In this document: positions 34,813-47,047 of the stretch, piece by piece
Layout of the letters: each line of letters opens with the position of its first letter
Position numbering within the stretch: the first letter of the stretch is position 1
Assembly (NCBI GenBank): GCA_964036155.1
Contig: OZ038422.1
Span: forward strand, 56,257,201-56,321,200
DNA length: 64,000 bases
Reading direction: 5' to 3'
Source: Diploscapter coronatus
Taxonomy: Eukaryota > Nematoda > Chromadorea > Rhabditida > Rhabditidae
Program-made: the position numbers and the translations under genes
The notes under the pieces: generated by a model
Seen by the model: the letters and a program-made list of their open reading frames with translations, nothing else
Database searches by the model: none
Told to the model about the DNA's origin: nothing

Positions 34813-36905
34813 ATGTTGCGCTCCTGTGCAGTGGTGGTGTGGATGACGTGTCTGCTGGCGACGGCCTGGGGCCGTTACTTGAATGAGTATGACTACGGTA
34901 TGATACCGATGCAGGACATCGCGACGGAGACTCAGCCCATCGAGAACGGGGAAACTGGCAGCCAGCAGGTACAGCAGATGGGATATGCCTATGGAACTCA
35001 GCAGCAAACGACGACTTCCTCGGAGCTGCCTCCCACTTCCGCTCCCCCCACCCAGATGCTCGACATCCCCATGCCTTCTGACAACAACTACAATCAGTAT
35101 TCGGGCTATGGATCAGGTTGGATCGAGTTGCCAGTTCAGAGGAGAAATTTGAAATTTTAGGCTATGACGAGGGGTACAATTCCGGTGCGTCGGGCGAGGA
35201 GTACAATTCTGGTGCGTCGGGCGAAGAGAGCGGATCCGGTCTGATTGGATTCGATCCTGTTCCTGGAAATGAAGAAGGCAGTGGTGAAGGTCAGCAGAAT
35301 CAGAAACGAAATGCCAACATATTGTTGTTTGTTTGCAGGTTCCGGTTTGTTCTCGCCTTCTGACTGCTCTAACCTGGCCGATGGCAACTACACCATGTCT
35401 GCCTGTGGCCACCAATTCTTGGTCTGCTCTAGCGGTCTGCCCCATGTGATGGACTGCCCTACCAACCTCGTCTACAATGCGGAATTCGACATGTGCGACT
35501 GGCCATACAAGGTTGTAGGCTGCGAGGGATCCGGGGGAGAAGTCAGTGGCGAGCCCGTCCCTGAGGAATCGGGTAGGAAGATTTAGCCAGAAGCAATGGA
35601 TGATTGAGTTTGCAGGCAGCGGTGCAGCTTCGGGTGAAGAATCTGGGGAATATTCGGGAGAGGAGTCGTCGGGAGAAGAGAGTGGTCTGACTCCCACCGA
35701 GCCGATGATCCTGCCTCTACCGCCTGTCGAGCAGCCTGCAACCACAACTCTGCCAGCCACGACCAGCACTGCACAGATCATTCAGGAGGAATCCACTACT
35801 GAAAGTAGGACGAGTTCTCGTTTCATGAATGCTTAAACATGCTCTTTTCAGGTTCTGGACTCGAGCTCCCCCCTTCCACTTCTGCCGAGCCTGAAACATC
35901 CGGGATTGAAGAAACGACTCCGTTGGCTGAGGGCAGCTCAACGGAAGCAGAGGCAGAACTGTCGGGAGAGGAGGGCAGTGCAGAGATGCTTGGGGAGAGC
36001 CAGTCGACTACTAGTGAGCCAGAAATGAGGAAGGAAAACTCGATGCAACGACGAATTTCAGCCATTCCCTCAACAAGCACGATCCCTGCAGTGACGGATG
36101 AGGCTGAGCTCTCGGGAGAGGAAGGCAGTGCTGCGGAGACCGAGGAGGGACAGCAGATGACTACGGGTGAGAAGAGACGAATGAATTGAATGATGATGAA
36201 TATATGTCGTCTTTTCAGCAATGCCCATGAGCACGTCCACTCAGTCCGGCTCGACGATCATCTCGGTTGTTGTGCGTCGCAACCAACTGGACGAGACGCT
36301 GCGCGGCCAGTCAACTGACTGCTCTGAGCGTGCCGATGGCAACTACCAGCTGACTCGTTGCTCTGACCTCTTCCTTTCCTGCTCCAACAGAATCGGCCAC
36401 CTCATGAGCTGCCCCGACCAGCTGGTCTTCAACGCTCAGCTCAATGCCTGCGACTTCCCCAGTGCGCTCATGTGCGATGAGGATTCTGCTGGTCAGTCAA
36501 TGTTTCACTTGATGATTTTAAAAGTTTTACGCGGAGACTCGTGTATAATCAAACTTGGGCTCGGAAGCAATAAAAAAGTAACATAATCAATTTTCCTAAT
36601 TGATGAGGACGATTCTTGATGAATTTTACAAAGGCCATAAATTGTCGAAAGATTGAACAAGACTTAATTTCCATGTTTTTCATCTACTCGATCATGTGAT
36701 TCTTTTAATTCCAGACACTGGTGCGGGATCGAACACCCTGTGCAGTTCTGACGGAGTGTTCGCAACGGAGTCGTGCAGCCCGAACTTCCACCACTGCATC
36801 AACGGCAAGCTGTTCGACCTGTCGTGCGACCCTGGACAGCTGTTCAGCTGGGCGAGAGAGCTCTGTCTGCCTGCCCTCGAATTCCCCGAATGCGATCTCC
36901 ACTAG
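34813..36905 (+). CDS. Secreted chitin-binding proteoglycan, CPG-1/CPG-2-like
   Basis: A secreted protein in seven exons. A signal peptide (MLRSCAVVVWMTCLLATAWG) is followed by a Ser/Thr/Gly/Glu-rich region and three type-2 chitin-binding (peritrophin-A, six-Cys) domains. CBD1 runs from DCSNLADGNYTMSACG to YKVVGC in exon 3 (35339-35573). CBD2 begins DCSERADGNYQLTRCS in exon 6 (36220-36491). CBD3 begins LCSSDGVFATESCS in exon 7 (36715-36905). Between the domains are many SGE, SGEE and GSG motifs, the classic glycosaminoglycan attachment context. This architecture is that of the C. elegans eggshell chondroitin proteoglycans CPG-1/CPG-2, which build the inner eggshell. A tandem unit NSGASGEE is duplicated at 35178-35228. 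The number of CBDs differs from CPG-2, so I give no symbol. Confidence 0.88.
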
Positions 36906-38326
36906 GCCCTCACCAAAACATCTCTAATATTTGGACATTCAAATCCACGTTTTACTCTAGCATTTTGATCTCATTATCTGCATTTTCATGTAAATTTGCA
37001 TCTCCACTTTGATCTCTTCAATCTGTCCAATTTTCATGTGATTTTAGCTGCACCTTGAAAGAATAAACTCCATGAATTGAAATCAATTGAATTTTGTCAA
37101 GTTGTCTAAAATCTTGAAATAGGAAAATTAAATTTTGAAATCATATTCAACTCGAAATTTAATCGAGTGGGGGAAGCACCTCGAGATTTTCACGAAAATT
37201 GGCTATGTTCGAGAATTGTTTGATCTTCGGAGTTTTTAATGTCGGACGAGAGTCCTTTCGTTTCAACATTTACAGTAACCTACCAGCCTAGGGCATATGG
37301 TTCAAATGAAGATAGAATTGCGGAACGTTCAGGCGATAGATCTAATTTCAAAGTATTTAGTAAGTGAGATATGAACATTTCGAACAAAAAAATCCGAAGA
37401 AAAATTCCATGAAGAAAAATACTAAGGAAAAATAAAATTTAGAGTCGAAAAATTGAAATTTCAACCTTCCAAATACATTTTGGAAAGCGAATTCACGCTT
37501 GTACATATTTGCATTAGCACCTCATGTTCCGATTGTTGTACAGAACCGCTTATCGGATGTATCATCGAATTAGATAGGATCTTTCGGGACATTCGAAGTT
37601 TGAAGGATACTTCTTTCCCAAATTTTCGGTTCCAAACTCATATTTCTAGCATAAACGCATTTTTACAAGGGGGCTATAATCACTAGCTGAAATATTCTCT
37701 AAATAACAAGTCGCATCTATCTTTAGCTTTAAAAATCTGTAATTCAGATTTATTAACCTGCATACAGAACAATCATGAAATGATAGGTGATTTACCGGTA
37801 ATTTTGAAAGAAACGGTAAATGAAAGACTAGAAATTGGCCCGATCACCCGAAAGAACGACTAACAATCTAACAAAATTATGGTAATAGGTTTATCAATTT
37901 GCTTCTAGTAAGTCGGAAGTTTGCCTAAATGTATGGCTCGTATTATGATGAGAATCTTCATTCATTGATTCGAGCGAAAGGGATTCGATATTTGTAGCAG
38001 TTTTTGCAGCTTGTATTCTCGCCTGAATTTTCAATGAAAAATATCTGAATAGTTGTATCATCACTGATCGACTTCTAATCGAAAGGAAAGATAAATGTAT
38101 TCTAATGGCTAATTTCTCATACTAATCAGGAAAAAGTATTTTCATCAGATTTCCATGAAAATTCTCGAATATAGCTATTTAAGATTTCAGTTATACATTA
38201 TTTCATGATTTTGCTTTATTATTTAGTAGGTGAAAAAACTCGATTCGTTTTGTTCAATTTATCTCTCATGCGATTTTCAAATTCTTAATTTGATTATTTA
38301 AACGCCAGAACGAACTACATTAATTT
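36906..38326. other. Intergenic region, cpg-like gene / tyrosinase 3' ends
   Basis: 1.4 kb tail-to-tail interval. It contains AATAAA near 37063 and a forward copy of dispersed repeat R1 at about 37490-37685. No gene is supported. Confidence 0.6.
37490..37685 (+). repeat. Dispersed repeat R1, intergenic copy
   Basis: Same orientation as the 2995 copy. It shares GTTTGAAGGATACTTCTTTC, TTTTCGGTTCCAAACTC and the AAACGCATTTTTACAAGGG block. Diverged and non-coding. Confidence 0.5.
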
Positions 38327-41300
38327 TTAAAATACGTATATGCGTACCGCTTGAACGCATCTTCCATTCCAGCATCGACTTCCATAGCAGACATCTAGCC
38401 CTTCAAATCCCTGACAATTGCCATTCATCTTGACTTTTGCGACACAATGAGGAAAACCCCTAAAAATACGCATTTATTTCAACTCCACTAAATAATCACT
38501 AAACCGAGTATCACAGAACAGGTAAGGTGAGTCACAGTTAGGATTCGGCTGAGAACATGCGGCTCTCGGTGCATATCGATAGAGAAAGTCGGTGTACATG
38601 TTAGATAGACCTAAATTTGGAAAACAATGATCCCACAAAATATAATGGAACAATAGCAAGAAGGTAATTCAGGAAAGTAAAAACCATGAAGATCAATATA
38701 TTTCCGTTCTTGGATTATGGATTATAAAAAAAAAAAGAAAGGAAAAAGTCGTACTAACCATCGCGATTAACGAGATTGGGAAATGGTCGCATCGAAGCAT
38801 AAGAGAAGTGCATCGAGTTTGTACAGGAATTGTTATCAGGAGCATAATCCTACGGTAATATATTTTTTGAGTATGAAAAGTTATCATTCCCCTAGCTTCA
38901 TAGATATGGTTTTCATTATAAATGCACCTATTTTTGGAAATCTATGTTTCTAAAAGCTAGTTTACTCACAGTTTCTCGATATTCTCTCGGCTGTCTCATT
39001 TGTCTCCACAGTTCGAACAGATAGTCGACAAAAGAGTGATGAACGAAGAATATCGGCTGAAATTCATATATTGAGTAGACGTTATTTCCTATGAGTTACA
39101 TCATTGGCAGAAGTGCTCGGTGGTTTCATGTTGCCTCCGATCCAAAGATGAACATTTGAATGGACGTATTCTATTGCACCGTAATTATTTCGGTAAGGAC
39201 AACCTAAAGTTAGGCGACATTTATTGAGATCAAAATAATCTAACAGCTTGACCAATTTGATCGAAACAATTAGCTTCATTTATCGATTCATCAAGTAAAA
39301 TGATAATTATTCGAAAATTTGAGTAATGATGTTTAGGGAACGCAGAGTTCGTCCCTGCATTTTCTGTTTTAATTTAAAAAAAAAAGTAGTCATTGGAAAC
39401 AAAAAAACTGAAAGCAAGTACTCTCAAAAATAGATCAGAACGAATCGGCATAATCACATTCGATAAGCAATTCGGAGAAATGGATTTGTTATTCAAAAAG
39501 TTATATCAGCAACTGCCCGTCAGCTCTCGTGTTCGCGACGATTTTAAAAGATAAAATTGCATTCATTTCACTGGTCGTTTTTGGCTAATTTTTTCCTCGT
39601 CAAGTTATTTTTCTTCACAAACGTCTTTATTACATCTGTATATTTATCTATAGTAGAAATGAAAATTGAGGAAATCCCCAATTTTTAAAGCTAATTTTGA
39701 GCTTATATAATCGGATTAGGCCGTGGATTGAGAGTAAGGGGTGACAATTATCCCAAAATTGATTGAAATTACTTTACGTAAGATATCTAACCAGTCTCAT
39801 CAATTTCTGCCACTAGTTTACATCGAAACCTATCAGTTTGACCAGAAAATTACCGCAAATTATGCATATATTTTGTTAAAAAAAAAAACTATTTGCGTAC
39901 CTTAGATATGTTGTCCATTTTATTATAGAAAGAAGCACTGAGAACATGCTTACCGGCTTGCGGGGCTGTGAAAGCAAGTGTGTTTTCGATCGTGTTTTGT
40001 GCAACGATATTGTTGACTTGTGCTTCTGTCAAAAGTTGACCTTCTTGTCCGAGAGCTCTAAATGGGCATGATGTACTTTCGTTCTTTAGAATCTTGTGCC
40101 TCGAAATAGTCGGTCGTCCTTCGAGAGTTGGCCAGTAGGCGAACGGACCCGTCACCACATTTCCGAATGCATCTGTTTGGCCGACGAATAGATCGGAGAA
40201 AATGATGGAGTCTCGCGGATCAGGCAGATGCGAATCCATGACCGAGTCGAAGTATGGAATCGCAAGATATGGGTCGACCTTTAAACAATAATTAGCTTTT
40301 ACAGAGTGGGAAATAATTATTCCGACAAAGTCTTCAAACTCGTATAAAGCGAAACTCGAGAGCATTTCTGAAGGCAAATTTTTTCATAATTACATTCACT
40401 TGTTGGTATTATTTGTTATTCAGTAAGCAAAAACCCCAAATAATCATTTTTACGACAATTAGTGTCAAAATGGTGAATGTATTATTTTCAGTGCTAAATT
40501 ATTTAAATCGCTTTGAAAGCGAAACTAGGATATTTATCTAAATAAAAGTGGCATTTTGGCATTTCGAGACCCATTCTGTGGAATACTGCAAGATAATAAT
40601 GCTGGATAAATCCTATTTCAGGCTCGATACAGATTCTTAAAATATCTAAATCGATAGTTGAAGATAAAGATAAAATATTTCGTCAAGTTCGCTGCATTTT
40701 TTATGTACAAAGTGTCTTCTGCTCAAAATTAAATTTTTAACATGATTTTAATTAGGGTCCTATGGAAAATTAGTAGCAAAAAACTAACTGAATTCGTTAG
40801 TTCCGATTATTTTAATGTGCAAATCTGTCGCAGTAATTATGGGGTCTACCCTTTAACATTACCTTTTCAACTTTAAAAACACTTACCAATCTTAAAGCAA
40901 TCTCGAAACGCTTCAGAAATTCTCTATGCCAAGGTAAGAAACCAGGTCCTGAATGAGCTCCGCTGCCTACGCTGACCTGAAAGGATATTTATCATTTCAC
41001 GATTGATTGATCTTATCGACTTCGAGATGTATTCTGCTGAGCCAGTCATAAACTCCATTCCGCTTGAGTACATTCAGTGCATTGTGATATCTGTTCCTCT
41101 CGTCCTCTGTCATTAGTCGATATTCCTTCCTCCATGCCATACCCAGTGGATAGCCATTCGATAGAATGCACTCATTTCCTTGGATTATACCCTGTAACAC
41201 ATCAGTCGGTCATTTTCTCAAATGCAGTTGAATAAATTACTTGGAAGAATGGACATAGACAGATCAAAGTCATGCATTCGTACGGGTCATTGGAGAAAAG

Positions 41301-42220
41301 GCCACGGAATCTGGCCGCTGCTTGCTGCGGTGCAGGTCCAGGAATTTGTCGAGTTAGTCGTCGACGAGTCATTCGGTCCATTTCATGATACTAAATGGGA
41401 ATTTGGAAACCATAAGCCATCAAGCCATGCGCAATAGTATGGGAAAAGAAGCTCGACCTTCCAATACCCTCCCCTAGCCATACACTATTTCGCAGTCGCT
41501 TAAGGGCCTAATACCTATAATCAGATTGAGTTTCTGACGAACAATATTTCAGAAACTCAGAATATGCATTGTGTTTTGTAAGAAATTGACTAAACTTCCA
41601 CTCTCTGTAATGTACTTAGTTATTTCCAACAAGATCGATATTATTCGTATTTCATGAATTGATTAATTACAGTGCAGGCAGTTTGTAAATGACGGGAAGA
41701 TAGAGAGACGGATTGGACAATAACGAGTGATTTCTTGCAATTGACGGAGCGACTTTTCGTCGAATGATGGAGTTTCTTTTTTCTGATTGATGAATACGTT
41801 GTTTGGCAAAAAGTCGGTCAATCATTTACAAGTTGCCCAGTGCCTTGCATTTTTTTAAAAAGTTTATACGAAACATCGGTATCGAAATTGTTCAGAACCA
41901 AGTTAACAGATTATGGGTGTTTGTATGGAAACTATTCCTTTCTTTTCGCAATTTTCATGGATATAGGGACAAGATAGGGTAATAATTTTCTTGATAAATC
42001 CTACCATCAAGCAGTTCTTCCTTATGTTTTCATTAGGAGCGTCAGAGCAATCTCGAGGTGGCTCATTGTTAATACTGGTAGTGTTACTCCAAGTCTGGCT
42101 TCTATTTGGATCTATCGATAATTGCATTCCCACGTCGTGCATTGAGTTTACCAGTACGTATTCTTGACCATTGCACTTCAGCATAAGAATTAAATTAAGC
42201 AGCAGAAATGTTAGTATCAT
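38327..42220 (-). CDS. Secreted tyrosinase (type-3 copper oxidase)
   Basis: A minus-strand gene for a secreted type-3 copper protein. It starts with a signal peptide ([18 protein letters not shown]). The CuA site is in RIHLEV...[19 protein letters not shown] (exons near 41200-41010 and 40975-40890). The CuB site is in [12 protein letters not shown] (39170) and [18 protein letters not shown] (39055). A Cys-rich C-terminal block ([42 protein letters not shown]) is typical of nematode TYR proteins. Such enzymes oxidise phenols or tyrosine, and in worms are linked to cuticle or eggshell cross-linking. Intron 1 (about 41196-41990) is enlarged by two foldback elements. The stop near 38327 assumes read-through of the last exon; a further splice at GTACGC is possible. 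Confidence 0.88.
41403..41510. mobile_element. MITE of family M2, copy 1, in tyrosinase intron
   Basis: Left end TTTGGAAACCATAAGCCATC continues to AAGCCATGCGCAATAGTATGG. The right end is complementary and more degraded (TATTTCGCAGTCGCTTAAGGG). The interior (CTTCCAATACCCTCCCCTA) is shared in inverted orientation with the copy at 62367, which is much better preserved. Confidence 0.65.
41677..41837. mobile_element. MITE of family M1 in tyrosinase intron
   Basis: About 161 bp. Left terminus GGCAGTTTGTAAATGACGG, right terminus the reverse complement of GGCAACTTGTAAATGATTG. It is flanked by CAGTGCA (41670-41676) and CAGTGCC (41838-41844), possibly a decayed duplication. Termini match the 24615 and 26856 elements. 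Confidence 0.6.
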
Positions 42221-43235
42221 ATCTGCTAAAGTTTTTCGCTACCACTTTTTTCAGTCGATAACTCTTCTATTACTTCTATAATAATCGATCGAGAACGTTT
42301 ACGCAGCAAGCTAGTCGTTTCAATAAGAAGAATCAAGTTGGTAAAGAATATTAGGGAATAGTGAAACATTCTCCACTTTTATTTGACTGAGTTAGTTGAG
42401 AAATTGAACTTGAAATTTAGATTCTTAAGAGAGTAATGCATCAACACACTAACTTCGAACAATTATGACATTTTGGAAATTTCTGTCACGAATCCTCGAA
42501 ATTTTAGTTTACGAATAGTTATTTAAAAATAATTCTAAATGGAAAGGGAAGTAACTATTTTACATTTAGATGAAGATAAAATGATTCAAAACAAAGATAA
42601 GACATTCAGCATAACTTGGAAACATTGAGCAGATTATTGTTTGAAAAATTTATGAAATATACTAAATCAGAAGAATAATTTTTATAGGCTAACACACATG
42701 CTGACTAGGACCTCTGTACGCTTTTAAAGAATTCAAGGAGTGTTACTCGAGCTACACGAAAAGAATCAAAGGTACAAGTGAGTCGTATAGTGATGATGGC
42801 AAAAAACATCCAAAATAATACAATCTATACGATAATAGAAATGGAAAAGATGAAAAGAAAAATGGAGAGAGCATCAAGATGGCAGAAGAAAAGACGAAAG
42901 ACAGGGTGATTTGTCATATATCATTACTTCGTGCCATTGTGCACCTCCAATTGTGTGCCCTGCCCCCTCTGTCCTTTGCCACTGGCATTTTTCATCCTCA
43001 TGTGCAGTTATGTTGTTATTGTTATTGTGTGTGCGTGCGTGTGTGCGCGTGTTTATGTGTCAACATATCATTATGCCATCTCATACAATTCTGCTGCTTG
43101 AAAATGTTTTATCGCGATAGATATTTGATAGAAATGAGTACATTAGGCTAGCTTATGTAATACATACCATTTTTGGGAATTCAATGATTGCGGAGGGCGT
43201 GTGCTGTCCAACAAAATCTTTGTTGGACAACGTTA
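42221..43235. other. Intergenic region with a TG-rich microsatellite
   Basis: About 1 kb with no supported gene. It contains an irregular (TG)n/(TTG)n/(GTGC)n tract at about 43012-43060. The open frames at 42879 and 42911 owe their length to this low-complexity tract. Confidence 0.5.
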
Positions 43236-46200
43236 CGGATTCAGAGAGATCATAGTTCTATTTCCATGATTTGGAAAGGTAATCAAAATACATCTGAGTT
43301 TCATTACCTTTTGAGATGCACATTTTATCGCCTAAAGTCGATCGAATTTGATCTGGTGCAACTTCAGAAGCAGCAACTCTTTTTCTACATTTTATTTTCT
43401 AAATTTAAAATTATTTTATTTTTAAATCAAACAACCTACTTTACGAAGTGTACTAATCCAATAATCAGTGTGCAAGTAGAAAACATAAGGAAATGTAAAG
43501 CTGTACCTACAATATAACGCTAGATTATCTGATTCAATATTGTTTGAACTTACATAATATTAGAGAATTGCAACGCCATACGAGCTATATTTTTATACTT
43601 CTCATCCAGGGATTCAAAAGTTGGCAGAAACAAACAAACTCCTGCAGAGAAATTGAAGAATCCAGAGCTGAGGATCGTATTAATAAATAACTAAATTATC
43701 TCATTCTTTAATTTTATTGCAGATTTTCTATAGTTCGTTAATTCAATTTACTAGGAATATTTGCATAATTTGCCATTTCTAGTTGCTTTGGATATGGTTT
43801 AGCGTGTCGTTTACTCACGCAAATCCTAATCGAATTTAAAAAATGAATAACCGTTCGTACCTGCTGCGTTCTAATATTTTCCGCAATTTGATACCTTTCC
43901 GACAAAATGTAATTTTTCGTTTTCGTAGAACTCGAAAAGCTTTTGCGAAAATAATGCATATTGATTCGCATCAAGATAAAATGTCCCTAAAATTAAGACC
44001 TGGCAAATTGAAAGACGACTATCCATACGATTATCGATAAAATGGTAATCACAAAGGCAATGTATAAGTGAATTCGAGACGTCGAGGCTAAAATATTCAA
44101 AGTAAAAACTTGATGATATCCCACACACTGTAAATTCAGAAAAAGAAATTAAAAATTAAGTAACTTCAGATGTGATCAACTGCATGTTCAGCATCTAAAA
44201 CTCTAGACAAATGTGGTAAGTAGATTTATGCAGAGATTAGTATTTTTATCAGCAAGTTTGAGAGAATTTCAATGATACAAGTATTCAATAATTTTAAGGA
44301 GACCAGCTTCAATATTATGTAATATACACGATTTGAATAACGAAAATTTGCACCTACTCTTTCCTTATCTAAATTGTTCAATTTTTGCCAATAATTTAGT
44401 AATTTAATTTAAACATATGTAGTAAATGCGTTAAACTTTCAAGCACATACCATTTCTATAAGTGATTGTTGAAATGGCAGCTATCGGGTTGACAATAATC
44501 ATCAGAATGTAGAAGATTTGACTTCTCTTTTTGCATTCATAGTCCCTCAAGAAATATGTAGCACAAGCCCGTTCCAAAAAACAACAGGGTAAGAATTCGA
44601 ACACTAAAATCACATTGAACGAATTCTCATGAATACAATCGTTACTTATTGAAAGTGAATAAACCATACAGAACTCTGATATCTCGTATAACTGTGATGT
44701 CCAGTCTAAATGTATCGAAACATACGATTAAACATTCGAGATAATTTTCAACTACTCACACTCTTCATACGGCTCTGCTTTGAGAGCTAGATAAATGCTC
44801 AAAATTCGTGGAAATACGTATAACCAATAATCATAATATAGACATATAAGAATTCTATTTAGATTTGAATGAAAGGGCGGCAAAGTGAACATTGCATATT
44901 GAAATAGCACCGATAATGAGAATCTAAAATTATAATGATATTTTTACAAAACAAAAGGATTATTCTTATGCTTACGCAGGTAAATACAAGCATAGTTCGA
45001 TCGTTAGTGACAATTTTAAATTATCGATATACCCATGCTCATAAGCATCCGTTAGATTCAGTAAATTGTGAAATACCATCTATGCAATAACTAATTTCCA
45101 CAAGTTGAAAATAAATACTAAATTATCTGAATTGGTTAAATATTTATTTAAAAATCAGTATAATTTAACAAAATGCAACGGATAGGTTATAGATAAATGC
45201 GATAATTGACGATAAGTTTACCTAGCAACGAACAAATTGCAGTGAATCGGAAAAATGGCATTTCTCTAAGATTTTAATCCATATATACTACATTTATAAT
45301 TTATAGAAATGCACGTTCTGTTTAGATACTAAAAAGCATTAAAAATATATGAAGCGAAGGAAAGTTAAGCGACATTATTTCTACAAGACTGGTGCAGTTA
45401 ATGAGCGCTATGAATGCAATATCGCTAAAATCATAAGATGACCATTATCTTTGGAAATGTTATTATAAACTTTTCTATACTTATACAGGGTCATAGTTTA
45501 TAATAGAGTTAATTGAAATTCAACATTTGTTTCTCATATGATAAAGTGCGTGCATCATAAAAATCATGTTTTTCTAGCGTTTTCTCATAGTGTAAAGGAA
45601 CTAATTCTTTCATAAACAGATATGAAAAATTAATTAATTCACAAAATAAAAGAAAAATTCTTACAATTTGATCAGATACGTAAACAATAACATTAATTCG
45701 AAAAATAGACCTTGAATTTCGAAGATCATAAATGCCGAGTAAAATACTGCTGGATTGTGTTTCCATTTCAATTCAATTATATGCGAGATAAAATTTTCTG
45801 AGTCTGCCTTCTAGAAATTAATCACTATTAAAGAACAAAAACCTTGCAAATACATTCTTGTATCAGTCTAATTTTAGGATTTGTTGACAAAATTTTACGA
45901 ATCGTTAGGTTAGAAAAATATTTTGAAGAGAGAAGAACCCTAAAATTAGTAGATTTGGTGTAAATATATGCCTAGAGAACGCAAACGGATCCCCAAATCG
46001 CAACCTAACATGATTAAATTTGCTGTTAAATTGTCCGCAGGGGTATAACTAAGATTTTGGCGAAATCAAAAAAGTAAAAAAAAAAAACAAAACCTAGAAA
46101 ATACAGGAAATTGAACCTTGAAATGAACACGTTTTTGCAATACAAAACCCCGTGGATGTAAAAATAATGAGCTGGTTTTTGATACAGATTAATTTAATGG

Positions 46201-46320
46201 GATTTATCATCGATCTAGATTGACCCTTTTTATGCTTTGCAGTTTGAGCATGAGTTGCTTCCTATTTTGAGGGTTCCCGGAACTACCATTTTTTAAAACG
46301 GAATCTTTTTAAGACTCGAG
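43236..46320. repeat. Left arm of a large inverted duplication
   Basis: About 3.1 kb whose reverse complement recurs at 49560-52222. The outer limit is GATCATAGTTCTATTTCC at 43247, complementary to 52200. The inner limit is the run through CATCGATCTAGATTGACC to GAGTTGCTTCCTATTTTG near 46210-46280. Near-identity by eye includes introns, so the duplication is recent. It contains one Sre-like gene on the minus strand and part of repeat R1 at the inner end. Confidence 0.9.
43422..45766 (-). CDS. Sre-like serpentine chemoreceptor, left copy
   Basis: A multi-exon seven-transmembrane receptor gene. Exon 1 (45766 downward) reads METQSSSILLGIYDLRNS with a hydrophobic segment. The exon near 45075 reads MVFHNLLNLTDAYEHGYIDN. 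Further exons carry FSLSVLFQYAMFTLPPF, LERACATYFLRDYECKK, LYIAFVITILSII, then LMRINMHYF, LSERYQIAENIRTQQ and an end resembling TFPYVFYLHTDYW. The ER..AT.F..DYE and LS.RYQ..ENIR motifs are hallmarks of the nematode Sre family within the Sra superfamily. Such receptors usually sit in the cilia of chemosensory neurons. The small intron between the ILSII and GHFILM exons is about 41 nt. I see no internal stop in the modelled exons. Exon 1 to 2 splicing is uncertain. Confidence 0.7.
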
Positions 46321-46440
46321 CAAAGGACTGCATTTGGACAAAAGTCCTTCTACCAGAATATGACCCATATGGGTGGGTAGCCCCTTGATCACTTAATCAC
46401 CAAAATGATAAAATTAGGCCCCAGCCTCTTTTGCATGCGT
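46105..46440 (+). repeat. Dispersed repeat R1 at inner end of left arm
   Basis: GGATTTATCATCGATCTAG near 46201 and the GTTTGAGCATGAGTTGCTTCC block near 46243 align with the 2995 copy. The duplicated arm ends inside or just after it. Confidence 0.5.
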
Positions 46441-47047
46441 GGCCACGCCCACTTGCAATTCTACCACATAGGCAAAAACATGGTCGTCAGAAGGGACAAA
46501 GGAAACTTTTTGCTATAAGATTTTCGAAAAACTAAAAAAAGCATTAAGTAGTCCATATATTTTGATTAGAACTCTACAAATTTTGAGATGCGTTTTTCGA
46601 AAATGACCACTGATTACCATATTTTCCGGAATAACTAATTTAAGAGTGGGTATTTTCGAGAGGTGTGTTAACATAAGTTGATCAATCTTCGATATGCTAT
46701 CAATTATGCATTGTTTTTCTTGAATTTATTCGACCACATTTAAAATAAAAATTAAATTTTCTCGTAATAAAATTGTCGTAAATAATGGAGAGTAAATGAT
46801 AGAATCAGAGCTGTCTGAAGTTCGAACAAATCAAACTTGAACTGAATTGAACTTGCAGACAGTTCGCAGTTCAGTTCCTACAACTCCGATTAAAAGGAAT
46901 ATTTATTTCAGTTGCAATTTTCCCTTATCATTTTGGATGTCTTCGAGAGTTGTCTGTATCATGTGCATTAAAATTAAATAGTTATTTCACATTTTATTGA
47001 ATATAATTTCAATATGAAATCTGAGATTATTATAATCAAACATTATT

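Noticed and set aside
35113..35781. 222-codon minus-strand open frame opposite the chitin-binding gene
   Set aside because: Antisense shadow of a Ser/Gly/Glu-rich coding region; the plus strand has six-Cys domains and in-phase splice sites.
35823..36221. 132-codon minus-strand open frame
   Set aside because: Antisense shadow of exon 5 of the same gene.
43012..43060. TG-rich tract considered as a CRISPR-like or telomeric array
   Set aside because: Irregular simple repeat without spacers or TTAGGC units; an ordinary microsatellite.
43188..43517. 109-codon plus-strand open frame and its mirror at 51942-52250
   Set aside because: Antisense of the last Sre-like exon and 3' flank in each inverted arm.
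43738..44128. Two overlapping minus-strand open frames of 78 and 85 codons read as separate genes
   Set aside because: They are the exon pair around a 41-nt intron of one Sre-like gene; the longer frame is the unspliced, shifted reading.
46801..46890. Possible gene remnant with repeated GTTCGAAC/AGTTCAGTTC motifs
   Set aside because: Short repeated motifs only; no reading frame or splice pattern.
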